This document shows, one piece after another, positions 26,488 through 36,046 of a stretch of 64,000 nt of DNA. The notes beneath the pieces were generated by a model that searched no databases, was not told the DNA's origin, and saw nothing but the letters and a program-made list of their open reading frames with translations. The DNA is from JABDMH01 sp050298535 (lineage in GTDB: Bacteria > Bacteroidota > Bacteroidia > Chitinophagales > Saprospiraceae), in assembly GCA_050298535.1 (NCBI GenBank), contig JBNKUI010000063.1:124001-188000 (forward strand), given 5' to 3'. Each line of letters begins with the position of its first letter. Positions within the stretch are counted from its first letter, which is position 1. The position numbers were made by a program, and so were the translations under genes.

Positions 26488-26627
26488 TGCTATATTATAA
26501 ATCAGTGCAAAGCAACAATAACATTTGCCCTCAGTCAGGTTAATTCGATGAATGCAAGCATCTAATCTTCCAATAGACCTATACTGCCATGAACTACCCA
26601 GAAATGGGTTAATATTCGAACGATTTG

Positions 26628-27026
26628 TTATGAATTAGCCGGTCGGTAGGTGCCAAAGCTCCAGATATATCCCTCTGGATCCTGGCAGGTGTAGTCCTTC
26701 CCTCCGTAGGGTTTTTCAGTAAGTGGTGCTATGATGCTAGCTCCTTTACTTGTTGATTTTTCATAATGCGTATCTACATTATTTACAGGAATATAAATAC
26801 CCATGGTAGTCTTCCCATCTATATCGTCAGGGACCGTCATATAGGGTTGCAATGGGCCCGGATTATCTTCCGAACCAATCATCAATATAGCACCGGCATA
26901 CCGTAGTTCGGCATGGTCTACCCGATCCTCCTGGGTGTGCATCTCTAAAAGCTCAAAACCGAATGCATCCTGAAGCCATCGTATGGCTTCTTTGGCTTTC
27001 TTGTACGTGATAAACGGTATCATCAT
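26628..27026 (-). CDS. VOC-family (glyoxalase/PhnB-like) protein
   Basis: A 132-residue protein of the vicinal oxygen chelate superfamily: MIPFITYKKAKEAIRWLQDA opening, ELRYAGAILMIGSED strand, and the closing DYTCQDPEGYIWSFGTYRP typical of the PhnB/YerK glyoxalase-like group. It is a half-size unit that would dimerise. Many such proteins have no proven reaction. It lies 69 bases downstream of the broken AraC gene, on the same strand; AraC/VOC pairs are common in Bacteroidota, so the VOC gene was probably its target (inference). Confidence 0.85.
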   Translation of the reverse strand: MMIPFITYKKAKEAIRWLQDAFGFELLEMHTQEDRVDHAELRYAGAILMIGSEDNPGPLQPYMTVPDDIDGKTTMGIYIPVNNVDTHYEKSTSKGASIIAPLTEKPYGGKDYTCQDPEGYIWSFGTYRPANS

Positions 27027-27095
27027 TATACTCTATTTGTTCATGCAATATTAAGAGTATAAAGTACATAGGAATTGTATGCACACGCCAATTTT

Positions 27096-27896
27096 CTAAG
27101 CTTCAGTACTTAGATATCCCAAATCTTTCGTTTTCCGTCTATGGTATTCTCCTGGGCTAAGGCCTGTCAACCCTTTGAAGTCATGTATGAAATGCGACTG
27201 ATCAAAGTACCCAGCCTCATACGCAACAGTAGACAAGTGGCAATGCGTCTGATTTAGAAGATGTATCGCCCTTCGATACCTGACCAGACGTAAAAAAGAT
27301 TTGACTGAAAATCCGGTCAGTGATTTGAATTTTCGTTGGAAACTTCGAGTTGAGAGATGTACCTCATGGGCAAGGGTATCCAAGGGTAGTCTTACGGTTT
27401 CTTGTTCGAGAGACCTAATTAGTGACTGTAACTTGAGAAATTCTTCGTTAATGTTTGTAAAACATTGGATGAGAAATGACTCAATTTTAGAGATACAGTC
27501 CAAGACGGAAGAGCAGTCTAATATCTCATTTTCAAAAAAATCCTGCGGTAGGCCAAGCTGAAAGGGTTAGGCATATTGGCATACTAATTCAGATGTGGGA
27601 ATTTTGAAGAGTTGCTGCACTGCATAGGGGTACATATACACACCAAAAATGCCAAATTTCTCTGTAGTAAAAAACCTCTTAGGCTCAAGATTGGGGCCAT
27701 ACAGCAGGATGCCGGGATCCAGATGATTATGACCTTCCTGGGTGAATTTTCCCTGGTAGTGAAAAATGAATTCTACACCACTATCTGCCATGGATCGATG
27801 ATAATAGGGGACAGAGATAGTGCCAGTACCTTCATATTGCCAATAAAAACGGACAAATGGTTGAAGTAATGGTGATGGATTAAAAGTTCGGTACAT
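27096..27896 (-). pseudogene. AraC-family regulator interrupted by one in-frame TAA
   Basis: Two reading frames, 27567-27896 and 27096-27503, are in the same phase and join through a single TAA at 27567-27569. The N-terminal piece (FNPSPLLQPFVRFYWQYEG ... FGIFGVYMYPYAVQQLFKIP) is a DUF6597-like sensor domain; after the stop the frame continues PFQLGLPQDFFENEILDC, exactly the connection expected, and then both AraC helix-turn-helix motifs (LAHEVHLSTRSFQRKFKSL; VAYEAGYFDQSHFIHDFKG). Total length would be about 266 residues, the usual size. No other damage is seen, so this is a very recent null allele, a sequencing error, or a readthrough gene. A separate C-terminal protein could start from the TTG at 27503. 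Confidence 0.85.
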
Positions 27897-28055
27897 TGAA
27901 ATTGTAGGTACATCTAAGTTACATAATTACGTGTACCTGTATTTAACTTTATGGAATGGGATTTCTCTACGTCTCTTTACTTATGTTGGCATAATACTTT
28001 GGTGCTAATTTTGTACTTCTTCAGTCATACCACACTCAACGTAAAAAGGATGCTT

Positions 28056-29210
28056 ATGAAATTACTGCGAAATGCTCTTTTGCTGGGTGTGCTTATATTT
28101 TCCTCTTATCAATATTCCCAGTCGCAAATTCAGTTGCTCAATGATGAGTTCGAAGATGGAGGTACGTTGCTGAATTGGAAAAATATTAATCAGGAAGAAG
28201 GTTGGGGTATTAGTCAGTTGGAGCAATACAATATAAACGATTCGGTTGTGGATGCCTTATTTCTCTTGCCCAGGACGGAGAGTTGGTTTGGTGAGTACCG
28301 GGGTGCCTTCTTGTATAAATATATTTCTGGCGACTTTGTCTTGACGACAGAGGTGACGGTGACCGGCAGAGATGGTGTGAGTCTACCCTCGAGTTCGTAC
28401 TCGCTGGCAGGTATCATGATTAGGGAGCCAGTGGAAAATCCGGGAGGATCCAATCAACAAAATTATATTTTCATGTCACTGGGTCAGGCAACCGGGCCAG
28501 GAAATGATTTCGAAATAAAAAATACCTGTAATAGTAATTCCTGTCTCGATGTCGTACCCATCACGAGCAATACAGCACAAATAAGATTGGCAAGGCGTGG
28601 TAGTCAGGTGATTGTTCTTTCCCGATTTCCCGGACAATCCTGGGTGGTGAGAAATGTGTACGACCGCAATGGAGGTGGCCAATGCCAGGCTAATGGCACT
28701 CTTATGTGTCAGGCTGCATTTTCTGATACCTTGCAAATTGGTTTTGTGGCATATACCGACTGGGAAAAGGTAAATAGCTATACGACAGAATTCCATAATA
28801 CCCATACATTACATCCCGATACACTAGCCTTGTTGCCGGGCGGTGATCCCACCACCGGAGTCTCTTTCAATCCGGATGTCAGGGCAGATTACAAATATGT
28901 TCGATTTGATTCGCTGGAAGTTCCGGCCGTTTATAGTGGAATGAATTTCACCACCCTGACAGAACTCCAGATGCTGGAGTTTTTATCCTTTGAAACCAGC
29001 CCTCATTGTCCGGATGATTATTTGATTTCGTCTGCCCTTGAAAACACTTATATACATATTCGAGCCAATCAAATCATCCATGCAGAAAATATGGTGCAAG
29101 ATAATTCGCAGGTGACCTTGCATGCACCTACCGAAATACAATTAAATCCAGGGTTTGAAATCGAGTTAAACTCTGTACTAGCGATTGAAATGGATGGTTG
29201 CCTGGAGTAA
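28056..29210 (+). CDS. Secreted protein with concanavalin-like N-domain and coathanger-type C-domain
   Basis: From the ATG at 28056 the protein is 384 residues with a signal peptide (LLLGVLIFSSYQYSQS); a longer frame reaches 27951 but starts with an unlikely leader, and AAAAGGA lies just before the chosen start. The first half (LNDEFEDGG, YKYISGDFVLTTEVTVTG, YSLAGIMIREP) has the pattern of DUF1349/laminin-G-like carbohydrate-binding jelly rolls. The C-terminal 60 residues (IHIRANQIIHAENMVQDNS, IQLNPGFEIELNSVL, ending DGC) match the 3-coathanger stack motif of Bacteroidota secreted proteins, often next to a sorting signal. No catalytic motif is seen; glycan or matrix binding is likely. Confidence 0.65.
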   Translation: MKLLRNALLLGVLIFSSYQYSQSQIQLLNDEFEDGGTLLNWKNINQEEGWGISQLEQYNINDSVVDALFLLPRTESWFGEYRGAFLYKYISGDFVLTTEVTVTGRDGVSLPSSSYSLAGIMIREPVENPGGSNQQNYIFMSLGQATGPGNDFEIKNTCNSNSCLDVVPITSNTAQIRLARRGSQVIVLSRFPGQSWVVRNVYDRNGGGQCQANGTLMCQAAFSDTLQIGFVAYTDWEKVNSYTTEFHNTHTLHPDTLALLPGGDPTTGVSFNPDVRADYKYVRFDSLEVPAVYSGMNFTTLTELQMLEFLSFETSPHCPDDYLISSALENTYIHIRANQIIHAENMVQDNSQVTLHAPTEIQLNPGFEIELNSVLAIEMDGCLE

Positions 29211-29232
29211 TGCCTGGGCAGCTATTACAACG

Positions 29233-30180
29233 TTAGTATTCGATCTCATCTTCAATAAAGGCGTGTACCACAGATTGAATCGATTCATCTGCTCTGAACC
29301 CTAGTTGTAGACCTCGTTGTGCATCAAAATCAGGCATCCATCCTCCGACGATGCGCTGTATCATGGGATCTACTTTCCACTCGATAAGCTCAAAGGCTTT
29401 CTGTCCACCTATTTCCCGTACCGACTCCGCCATTTCTTCAACAGTAAATGACTTACCAGGAATGGTGAGGCGTCTGTTCCAACCAAATGCTGAACCAGGA
29501 AGATTGGCTCCCAAGAGCAGTGCATCGACGGCTTTGCGAGGTGAGAGAATATACATTCTGCTATCTGCCGTGACAGGACAAACCGCTTTTAGTCCCTTTA
29601 GCGGTTCACGAATAATGGAGCTGGCAAAAGTAGAGGCTGCTTTATTAGGCTTTCCAGGCCTCACTACAATCGTGGGTAGTCGCAGTGCACGACCATCCAC
29701 AAAGCCCTTTCGACTGTAATCCTGCACCAATAATTCACCCATGGTTTTCTGTACTCCATACGAAATCATGGGAGTAATAATGGTTTGATCATCTCCAACC
29801 TTGGGCAAATCTCCACCGTATACTGCAATGGAGGACGCGAAAACAAACATGGGGTCTGCATGACTGTGTCGGGCAGCTTCAAGCAAATAATGCGTCCCTT
29901 TTAGATTGACATCCATACCGAGGTCGAAGTTGGTCTCAGCATCAGCACTGACTACCGCAGCCAGGTGGTAGATGAGGTCCATGTCATTAGTGACTAATTT
30001 ACCAACCTGGACCGGATCCCTGATATCTCCGACTTCGATGGTGAGTCGGTCATCATCCGGTAGACCTACAGGAGCAATACGGTCGAAAAGAACAATTTCG
30101 GACCATTTCGCATCAGCTGATAAGGCAGTTGCCAATTTTTTGCCCAGGAATCCGGCGCCTCCTGTGATCAATACCTTCAT
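29233..30180 (-). CDS. NAD-dependent epimerase/dehydratase family (D-erythronate dehydrogenase-like)
   Basis: From the ATG at 30180 (GGAAGGGT just upstream) the protein is 315 residues; the longer frame to 30228 adds a non-conserved leader. It is an extended SDR: VLITGGAGFLGKKLA, DIRDPV, HLAAVVSADAE, catalytic region FASSIAVYGG with YGVQKTMGE, and LRLPTIVVRPG. The wording AAVVSADAE and LRLPTIVVRPGKPN is that of the D-erythronate dehydrogenase (DenD) group, which oxidises four-carbon sugar acids, so a role in sugar-acid catabolism is plausible. It is divergent from a sulfatase gene across a 116-base promoter region. Confidence 0.82.
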   Translation of the reverse strand: MKVLITGGAGFLGKKLATALSADAKWSEIVLFDRIAPVGLPDDDRLTIEVGDIRDPVQVGKLVTNDMDLIYHLAAVVSADAETNFDLGMDVNLKGTHYLLEAARHSHADPMFVFASSIAVYGGDLPKVGDDQTIITPMISYGVQKTMGELLVQDYSRKGFVDGRALRLPTIVVRPGKPNKAASTFASSIIREPLKGLKAVCPVTADSRMYILSPRKAVDALLLGANLPGSAFGWNRRLTIPGKSFTVEEMAESVREIGGQKAFELIEWKVDPMIQRIVGGWMPDFDAQRGLQLGFRADESIQSVVHAFIEDEIEY

Positions 30181-30296
30181 ACCCTTCCGATTTTCGGTGT
30201 GGACGAATATAAAAACTTTATGGAGCAAACAGGGCTTCAGGCTATTCTGCTGTTACAATTTATTTTAGGATCTTGGGAGGCCAAATGAACTAAAAT

Positions 30297-31922
30297 ATGC
30301 TTCGTAAGTGCCGTTATTCTATCGCCGGGTATTTCCTGATCTTTTGTCTGGCTTTATTATTAAGTAATTGTGGTGAACCGCCTCAGGCTGATTCTTCCGA
30401 TGAGAGACCGAATATTCTCTTTATTATGTCGGATGATCATGCTTATCAGGCCATAAGTGCTTATTCAGATAAGTTGATCCAAACACCGAATATTGATCGG
30501 ATTGCCGAAGAAGGCCTTTTATTTACTAATGCTTGCGTGACTAATTCGATTTGTGCCCCTTCCCGGGCGGTGATTCTCACTGGAAAGCACAGCCATCTAA
30601 ATGGAAAAATCGATAATCGTTTTCCTTTTGATACGAGTCAAATTACTTTTCCTCAGATTTTTCAACAGAATGGATACCAGACCGCCATGTTTGGTAAACT
30701 GCACTTTGGCAACAGTCCGAAGGGATTTGATCAGTTTAAAATTCTACCTGGTCAGGGTACATATTACAATCCCGATTTTATCACCAAAAATGAAGGTACG
30801 ATCCGGGTAGAGGGCTATACTACCGATCTCATTACTGACATGACACTCGATTGGATGGAAGAAGAACGAGACCAGGAGAAGCCCTTTCTTCTGATGTATT
30901 TGCACAAAGCACCACACCGTGAATGGCTTCCTCCAGAAAGGCACTATAAAGACTTTACCCAGCGGACCTTCCCGGAGCCAGCTACTCTTTTTGATGATTA
31001 TGAGGGGCGGGGAGCGGCTGCTGCCAATGCAGAAATGAATATCCTCACGCATATGAACTGGGCAGGGGACTCAAAGTTGTATCCAGAAGTGATGGATGAA
31101 TTGGGTATTGCGGAAACTGCCGACTGGGATAAAAAAGCTTTCGAGCGCGAAGTGGGACGACAAAATGAAGAACAACGTGCCAAATGGGATGCCGTTTACA
31201 GACCCATTAATGAGGATTTTAAAGCACGGTATGCCGATATGAGTCGCGAAGATCTCATGCGCTGGCGATATCAGCGATATATGCAGGACTATCTGGGTTG
31301 TATCGCCGCCGTAGATGATGGGGTCGGACGGGTACTGGATTATCTGGAGGAAAGCGGATTAGCAGAAAACACGCTGGTAGTGTACACTTCCGATCAGGGT
31401 TTTTACCTGGGAGAACACGGATGGTTTGATAAGCGATTTATTTATGACGAATCGTTTAAAACGCCTTTACTAGTGCGCTGGCCCAATGTCATTACTCCCA
31501 ATACCACCAATACGCAGATGGTTCAAAATCTTGATTTTGCTCAGACCTTTCTGGATGCTGCCGGTATCACAGCTCCGGATGATATGCAGGGTGAAAGTCT
31601 CGTACCCTTATTCAAGGGAGATACAGCGGACTTCAGAGAGGCAATATACTATCACTATTATGAGTATCCTGCCGTGCACATGGTCAAAAGACATTATGGT
31701 ATAGTGACGGAGGATTATAAATTGGTGCATTTTTACGATGATATCGATGAGTGGGAATTATATGATCGAAAAAAGGATACACAGGAAATGAAAAATGTAT
31801 ATGATGATCCTGCCTATGCCGATGTGGTGGCTGATCTCAGCCAGAAGCTTGCGGATCTCCGTGTACAGTATAAGGATTCGGAAGAGCTGGATCAGATGTA
31901 TATTGATATGTACAAGGACTAG
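30297..31922 (+). CDS. Formylglycine-dependent sulfatase (lipoprotein)
   Basis: This 541-residue sulfatase carries a lipobox (LLLSNC, Cys 25), metal ligands in FIMSDDHAY (Asp 46, 47), and the maturation motif CAPSR with Cys 86 to become formylglycine. Other landmarks are GKLHFG and TSDQGFYLGEHGWFDKR, the latter typical of the large sulfatases with a DUF4976-like C-terminal extension. It should remove sulfate esters from a glycan such as an algal or animal polysaccharide, in the periplasm or at the surface. A tautomerase gene follows after 30 bases. Anaerobic-type SulP or FGE maturase is not in the window. Confidence 0.92.
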   Translation: MLRKCRYSIAGYFLIFCLALLLSNCGEPPQADSSDERPNILFIMSDDHAYQAISAYSDKLIQTPNIDRIAEEGLLFTNACVTNSICAPSRAVILTGKHSHLNGKIDNRFPFDTSQITFPQIFQQNGYQTAMFGKLHFGNSPKGFDQFKILPGQGTYYNPDFITKNEGTIRVEGYTTDLITDMTLDWMEEERDQEKPFLLMYLHKAPHREWLPPERHYKDFTQRTFPEPATLFDDYEGRGAAAANAEMNILTHMNWAGDSKLYPEVMDELGIAETADWDKKAFEREVGRQNEEQRAKWDAVYRPINEDFKARYADMSREDLMRWRYQRYMQDYLGCIAAVDDGVGRVLDYLEESGLAENTLVVYTSDQGFYLGEHGWFDKRFIYDESFKTPLLVRWPNVITPNTTNTQMVQNLDFAQTFLDAAGITAPDDMQGESLVPLFKGDTADFREAIYYHYYEYPAVHMVKRHYGIVTEDYKLVHFYDDIDEWELYDRKKDTQEMKNVYDDPAYADVVADLSQKLADLRVQYKDSEELDQMYIDMYKD

Positions 31923-31952
31923 CGTTTTCGATTCCGATATTTCAATTCAATT

Positions 31953-32342
31953 ATGGGTCAAGTAAAAATTTACGGATTAAAGAAATCATTGCATCCGATA
32001 CGTGAAGCCATGTCGGATATCATTCATGCCTGCGTAGTAGAAGCTTTTTCGTATCCACCGGAGAAAAGGGCACATCGATTCATATATATCGAAGAGGATA
32101 GCTTTTTCTATTTCGATACACGAAGTTCGATGCATACGATTATTGAGATATTATTATTCGAAGGTCGATCCGTTGAGGCGAAAAAAAATCTTTACAGACT
32201 ATTATTCGAACAGTTTGAAGAGAAGCTGAATATTCTACCCATTGACCTCGAGATTACGTTGGTTGAGACTCCTAAACATGATTGGGGTATCAGAGGGAAG
32301 CCGGGTGATGAACTTCAATTAAATTACAAGGTAGAAGTGTAA
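31953..32342 (+). CDS. Tautomerase-family protein lacking Pro1
   Basis: The 129-residue protein matches the larger single-chain tautomerase family: VKIYGLKKSLHPIREAMSDI, HRFIYIEEDSFFYF, TIIEILLFEGRSVEAKKNLY and a 4-oxalocrotonate tautomerase-like fold repeated twice. The superfamily's catalytic N-terminal proline is absent: the protein begins Met-Gly-Gln. The group with this start may use another reaction or be only a binding protein. It follows the sulfatase gene by 30 bases and is probably co-transcribed, though no functional link is obvious. Confidence 0.75.
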   Translation: MGQVKIYGLKKSLHPIREAMSDIIHACVVEAFSYPPEKRAHRFIYIEEDSFFYFDTRSSMHTIIEILLFEGRSVEAKKNLYRLLFEQFEEKLNILPIDLEITLVETPKHDWGIRGKPGDELQLNYKVEV

Positions 32343-32564
32343 GTTAGAATACGTTATTCCTGACGGCATTCGACATCCAATTTGGTGAGTCTTTCAGCCT
32401 GCGCTGTCAGGTATGTTATCAAACGTCATCCTTCAGAGGAGCTACATTTGGATGCCATACAGTTACAGAAGCATAGCTTCTAGCTGTTTCGAAAAATACT
32501 AGGGTGATTTATGGGTTTCTCCAGTATTCCTTATCAAAATCTACCGGATACCTGAATTTCTTCT

Positions 32565-32780
32565 TTAAGGATTTTCCTTATTCATCGTAGCCTGATGTTG
32601 CATAAGCCACCTTTTTTTCTCCATTAGAAATCGCAAAGCAACTGTGTCCAAGGGCTCCACCATAATTTCAGAAGAGCTCAGATCGGTTTGGATGTGAATG
32701 GAGACATCTTCTTTTGAACAGGAAAATGATGTCAATATGGTAATGAGAAGGAACAGAAGTAATGGCTTGGTTTTTTTCAT
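32565..32780 (-). CDS. Small hypothetical lipoprotein
   Basis: From the ATG at 32780 the protein has 71 residues: a signal (KKTKPLLLFLLITILTSFSC) with a clear lipobox and only about 50 mature residues rich in charged residues (MEKKRWLMQHQATMNKENP). A longer frame to 32810 would put a poor leader before the signal. No family is recognised. It stands alone between the tautomerase and the second sulfatase, facing away from the latter. Confidence 0.5.
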   Translation of the reverse strand: MKKTKPLLLFLLITILTSFSCSKEDVSIHIQTDLSSSEIMVEPLDTVALRFLMEKKRWLMQHQATMNKENP

Positions 32781-33031
32781 GACTAATAAATTCACATAAT
32801 AAAGAAACAAGTTTCAAGAAGGGCTTATTGTCTAAGCTGGCTTTCGAAACTTATTCAAAATCCATTATCCTGAACCACGCGGGTCATTGATTTTGTAGCC
32901 AAGATGGAAGTAGTTTGAACAAATGTTGGTATATCCGCTGACTACAAAGGATCTATTAAATTGGTAATTTCCTGACACACACATTTTTCTTCATTTTATG
33001 GAAGGGGCCGTATCTTGATCGTAGCTAAGTA

Positions 33032-34441
33032 ATGAGTTGTATGATGATTCGAATTTCGCCCTTGCTGTTACTGATATGTGTATTTGGCTGTGCCTCTGGT
33101 ACAGGACCCAGAGGGGTAAAAGATAAAGTAGCCAAACCCAATATCATTTTTATCATGGCGGATGACCTGGGTTATGGTGATCTGGGATGTTATGGACAAC
33201 AAGTCATTCAGACCCCGCATATTGATGCTTTGGCGGAAAATGGGCTGTTATTTTCAAATTTTTATGCGGGTTCTCCGGTGTGTGCCCCTTCCAGAAGTGT
33301 GCTAATGACAGGACTGCACACCGGCCATACCACGGTCCGAGGCAATTTTGGAAAGGGTGGTGTGCGCGGCCTGGGAGGAGGCGAAGGTAGAGTACCTCTG
33401 GAAGCAGAGGATAAGACCATAGCAGAATACCTGAAGGAAGCAGGATACTTCACGGCTATGATTGGTAAGTGGGGACTGGGTGAACCCGAAACCACCGGGT
33501 TGCCAAATGACCAGGGATTTGACTATTGGTTTGGCCACCTAAATCAACGAAGAGCGCATTCGTATTTCCCGGATTATTTATGGGAAAACACGGAAAAGTA
33601 TGAGATACCTGAGAATGCCGGTGGGCAGAAGAATACCTACTCACATCAACTCATGACTGACAAGACCCTCCAGATCCTGGAAGCTGTGGGAAAGAAAAAG
33701 GATCCCTTTTTTCTCTATCTACCGTATCTACTGCCCCATGATGCCTATGAAGTACCAGAAGTACATGCCGCTTACGTTACGAAGGACTGGACGGAGGATG
33801 AGAAGGTCTTTGCCACGATGGTCACTAATCTCGACAATACTGCGGGAAAGATTGTCGATAAGCTGAGAGAGTTGAAAATTTTAGACAATACCTTGATTGT
33901 CTTTACTTCTGACAATGGAGCCGCTCAAAGATGGGACGGTCGATTCGATAGCTCGGGACCATTACGTGATCGCAAAAGAGATGTATACGAAGGAGGTATC
34001 AGGGTCCCTACTATCATGTCCTGGCCAGCGCAGATTGATGGAGGAAAAACCAGTGGCTATAAAGGAATGTTTGTGGATTTCCTTCCGACATTCTGCAGCC
34101 TCTCCGGGATTCCGATACCGGAAAATACAGATGGAAACGATTTTTCCGATGTGCTTCTTAATCCAGATAAAATGGCACAGGGAGACGCCTGTACGTTATA
34201 CTGGGAGTTTCATGAACAAGGGGGCAAACAAGCGCTGCTATCCGGAGGGTGGAAATTAATCCGACTGGATGTGCATGAAAAGGGATTTCATAATGACCTG
34301 GAGTTGTATAACCTTGTCTCGGATCCGGGAGAGCAACATGATGTCGCACCGCAGTTTCCTTTTCTTGTGGACTCTTTAGAAAAGGTCATGGATGCAGCGC
34401 ATATACCTAGCAGAGCATTTCCATTTGGATCAGAAGAATGA
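33032..34441 (+). CDS. Formylglycine-dependent arylsulfatase-type sulfatase (lipoprotein)
   Basis: A sulfatase of 469 residues: lipobox LLICVFGC (Cys 20), metal-binding FIMADDLGYGD, maturation motif CAPSR with Cys 84 and VLMTGLHTGH, GKWGLG, and SDNGAAQRW supplying the second metal site. It belongs to the arylsulfatase A type, different from the longer sulfatase upstream, so the two probably remove sulfates at different positions of a glycan. Its stop touches the stop of the opposite-strand gene at 34442. MSCMMIRI offers several possible ATGs within five residues. Confidence 0.92.
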   Translation: MSCMMIRISPLLLLICVFGCASGTGPRGVKDKVAKPNIIFIMADDLGYGDLGCYGQQVIQTPHIDALAENGLLFSNFYAGSPVCAPSRSVLMTGLHTGHTTVRGNFGKGGVRGLGGGEGRVPLEAEDKTIAEYLKEAGYFTAMIGKWGLGEPETTGLPNDQGFDYWFGHLNQRRAHSYFPDYLWENTEKYEIPENAGGQKNTYSHQLMTDKTLQILEAVGKKKDPFFLYLPYLLPHDAYEVPEVHAAYVTKDWTEDEKVFATMVTNLDNTAGKIVDKLRELKILDNTLIVFTSDNGAAQRWDGRFDSSGPLRDRKRDVYEGGIRVPTIMSWPAQIDGGKTSGYKGMFVDFLPTFCSLSGIPIPENTDGNDFSDVLLNPDKMAQGDACTLYWEFHEQGGKQALLSGGWKLIRLDVHEKGFHNDLELYNLVSDPGEQHDVAPQFPFLVDSLEKVMDAAHIPSRAFPFGSEE

Positions 34442-35545
34442 TTACTCAAATTCGACATCTGTAATTTCCAGATCAAACCAATGAAAGGGTCCTTCATCCA
34501 GTTGCCAGATCAGCTTTGCCCGGGTGGGAATTAGGATCCCATCAAATGACTCATAGCTATCCGTGTCGATTTGAGCTTCCCAGGGTTTTAATTCAAGTTT
34601 TTTCCCAGTTTCATAGTACCTTTCAGCCGTGACTTTAGAGATGAGTCCTCTTTCATTAAAATGAAAGACAGCCTGCACCTGATTCTTGCCATCATCAAAA
34701 GTCGCTCGCACCTGATGATTATTAATCGATTCCCAGGTCACATAATCATTGAGCATGGCGGTAGGGTACCAAATCATTTCAGATAAGAAGCGGATGGAGG
34801 CACTTTGACCGATTTCCGGACTTTGGACATTTACAACGGGTATCAGTGAAAATGCCTTAATGAGCATCTTACCATCTCCACCCTGATACAGATCCCTTCC
34901 CTCCAGGGACATTTTACCATCATCTGCCTTTAGATGCCATACGAATCCTGGCCTGTTCGTCACAGCAAAGTGGGTTGCCTTGCCTTTTATCCAATCAGCG
35001 TTCGGTTTTGTCCTTAGTAGACACACCTGATGTACATGCACCTGTGAGATGGGAGCAGAGTGGGGGACTCCGACATTTTCCAGGTATCGTGATATCGGTG
35101 CAGGCAAATGCGCTATATCTTCCGAACTGATGGTACTAACGACATAAGGCTTGACAGCACCAGCCAATTTTCGAGTATCCTCATCAATTATTTTTTGGAA
35201 CGAGTACGAACCCATGGAAAGCAGGGTGGGAAATAATAAAATTAAATTAGCCAGGGTGCCATATCGGGCATCTTTCCAGAATAGGAAAATTAATATCTGT
35301 GACAAAACAATTGCAATCAGTGAGAACAACCACCATCGCGATGATTCCTGCAGATACATGACAAATGTTACCAGAAAAAACAAAGCTGTCGCCAGCCAGA
35401 GAACACCCAGGAGTTTTTGTGAAAAATCTGAATACCGGATCGAAAACAGTGACTGATCTATCCAGTTGATTTCAAATGCATTTAAAAATCCCATGACATG
35501 TATTATGCCATGAAGTAGCATGATGATTGCAAAGATTATCTTCAT
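34442..35545 (-). CDS. DUF6544-like membrane protein
   Basis: This 367-residue protein has four hydrophobic helices in the first 120 residues (AIIMLLHGIIHVMGFL, LLGVLWLATALFFLVTFVMY, WLFSLIAIVLSQILIFL, LILLFPTLLSM), followed by a soluble domain beginning PAPISRYLENVGVPHSAPIS and containing MSLEGRDLYQGGDGKMLIKA and YPTAMLNDYVTWE. This matches a widespread uncharacterised family (DUF6544/DUF6920) whose soluble part resembles lipid- or LolA-like beta-sandwich folds. No function is established. It converges on the second sulfatase gene with no intergenic bases. Confidence 0.65.
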   Translation of the reverse strand: MKIIFAIIMLLHGIIHVMGFLNAFEINWIDQSLFSIRYSDFSQKLLGVLWLATALFFLVTFVMYLQESSRWWLFSLIAIVLSQILIFLFWKDARYGTLANLILLFPTLLSMGSYSFQKIIDEDTRKLAGAVKPYVVSTISSEDIAHLPAPISRYLENVGVPHSAPISQVHVHQVCLLRTKPNADWIKGKATHFAVTNRPGFVWHLKADDGKMSLEGRDLYQGGDGKMLIKAFSLIPVVNVQSPEIGQSASIRFLSEMIWYPTAMLNDYVTWESINNHQVRATFDDGKNQVQAVFHFNERGLISKVTAERYYETGKKLELKPWEAQIDTDSYESFDGILIPTRAKLIWQLDEGPFHWFDLEITDVEFE

Positions 35546-36014
35546 TACCAGGGCGTTAATTCAGCACCTGAAATTATGCTGGATGAGCACAAGTTAATAT
35601 GACATCCGTCAGCTTGATATCTGATACGTGTGGATTTGAACCTTATAGCCATTGCTGATCTTCATAGATCAGAAAACTAACATGCCAGATTCTTGCCGAG
35701 GCAGGCCTTCAATCAAGTTTGTTGTGATAAATCATCACATTTTTTCGAGATGACCACAATTTGTCTATATTTCGATCACCTAAGGTGAATGATCCAATAG
35801 ACCAACTCACTGTAAGGCATCCTTTAGAATGATATTTTATATGAAAGTGGCTATTCACGGAAATTAGAATTCTCGTTGTTGGTCAGGGTACTATCAGTCC
35901 CAGTGGATCTTTCGGATAGAAATAGATTGCATGTATACGCAATAGCAAGATGTAATCCTTGTTTGACACATTATCTATAGATAGTCCCAAAAACAAGGAA
36001 AACCAAACCTTTTT
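35546..36014. other. Intergenic region, no gene recognised
   Basis: About 470 bases without a credible open frame on either strand. It holds the promoter of the DUF6544 gene at its left end. Toward the right there is a run of A-rich sequence (CCCAAAAACAAGGAAAACC) just before a strong hairpin. An untranslated transcript such as a small RNA ending at that hairpin is conceivable but nothing else supports it. Confidence 0.4.
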
Positions 36015-36046
36015 AGGGGAGTGCCACCATACCACTCCCCTTTTTT
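36015..36046. terminator. GC-rich hairpin with T tract
   Basis: AGGGGAGTG (36015-36023) pairs perfectly with CACTCCCCT (36033-36041) around a 9-base loop. On the plus strand six T follow, the canonical terminator form; on the minus strand the hairpin directly follows the stop of the beta-helix gene but only A follows. It therefore either ends an unknown plus-strand transcript or serves as the 3' hairpin of the minus-strand gene. Confidence 0.6.

Noticed and set aside
35631..35642. tRNA T-loop-like string (GGTTCAAATCC on the minus strand)
   Set aside because: Flanking bases do not form a T-stem, and no acceptor, D or anticodon arms can be folded around it.
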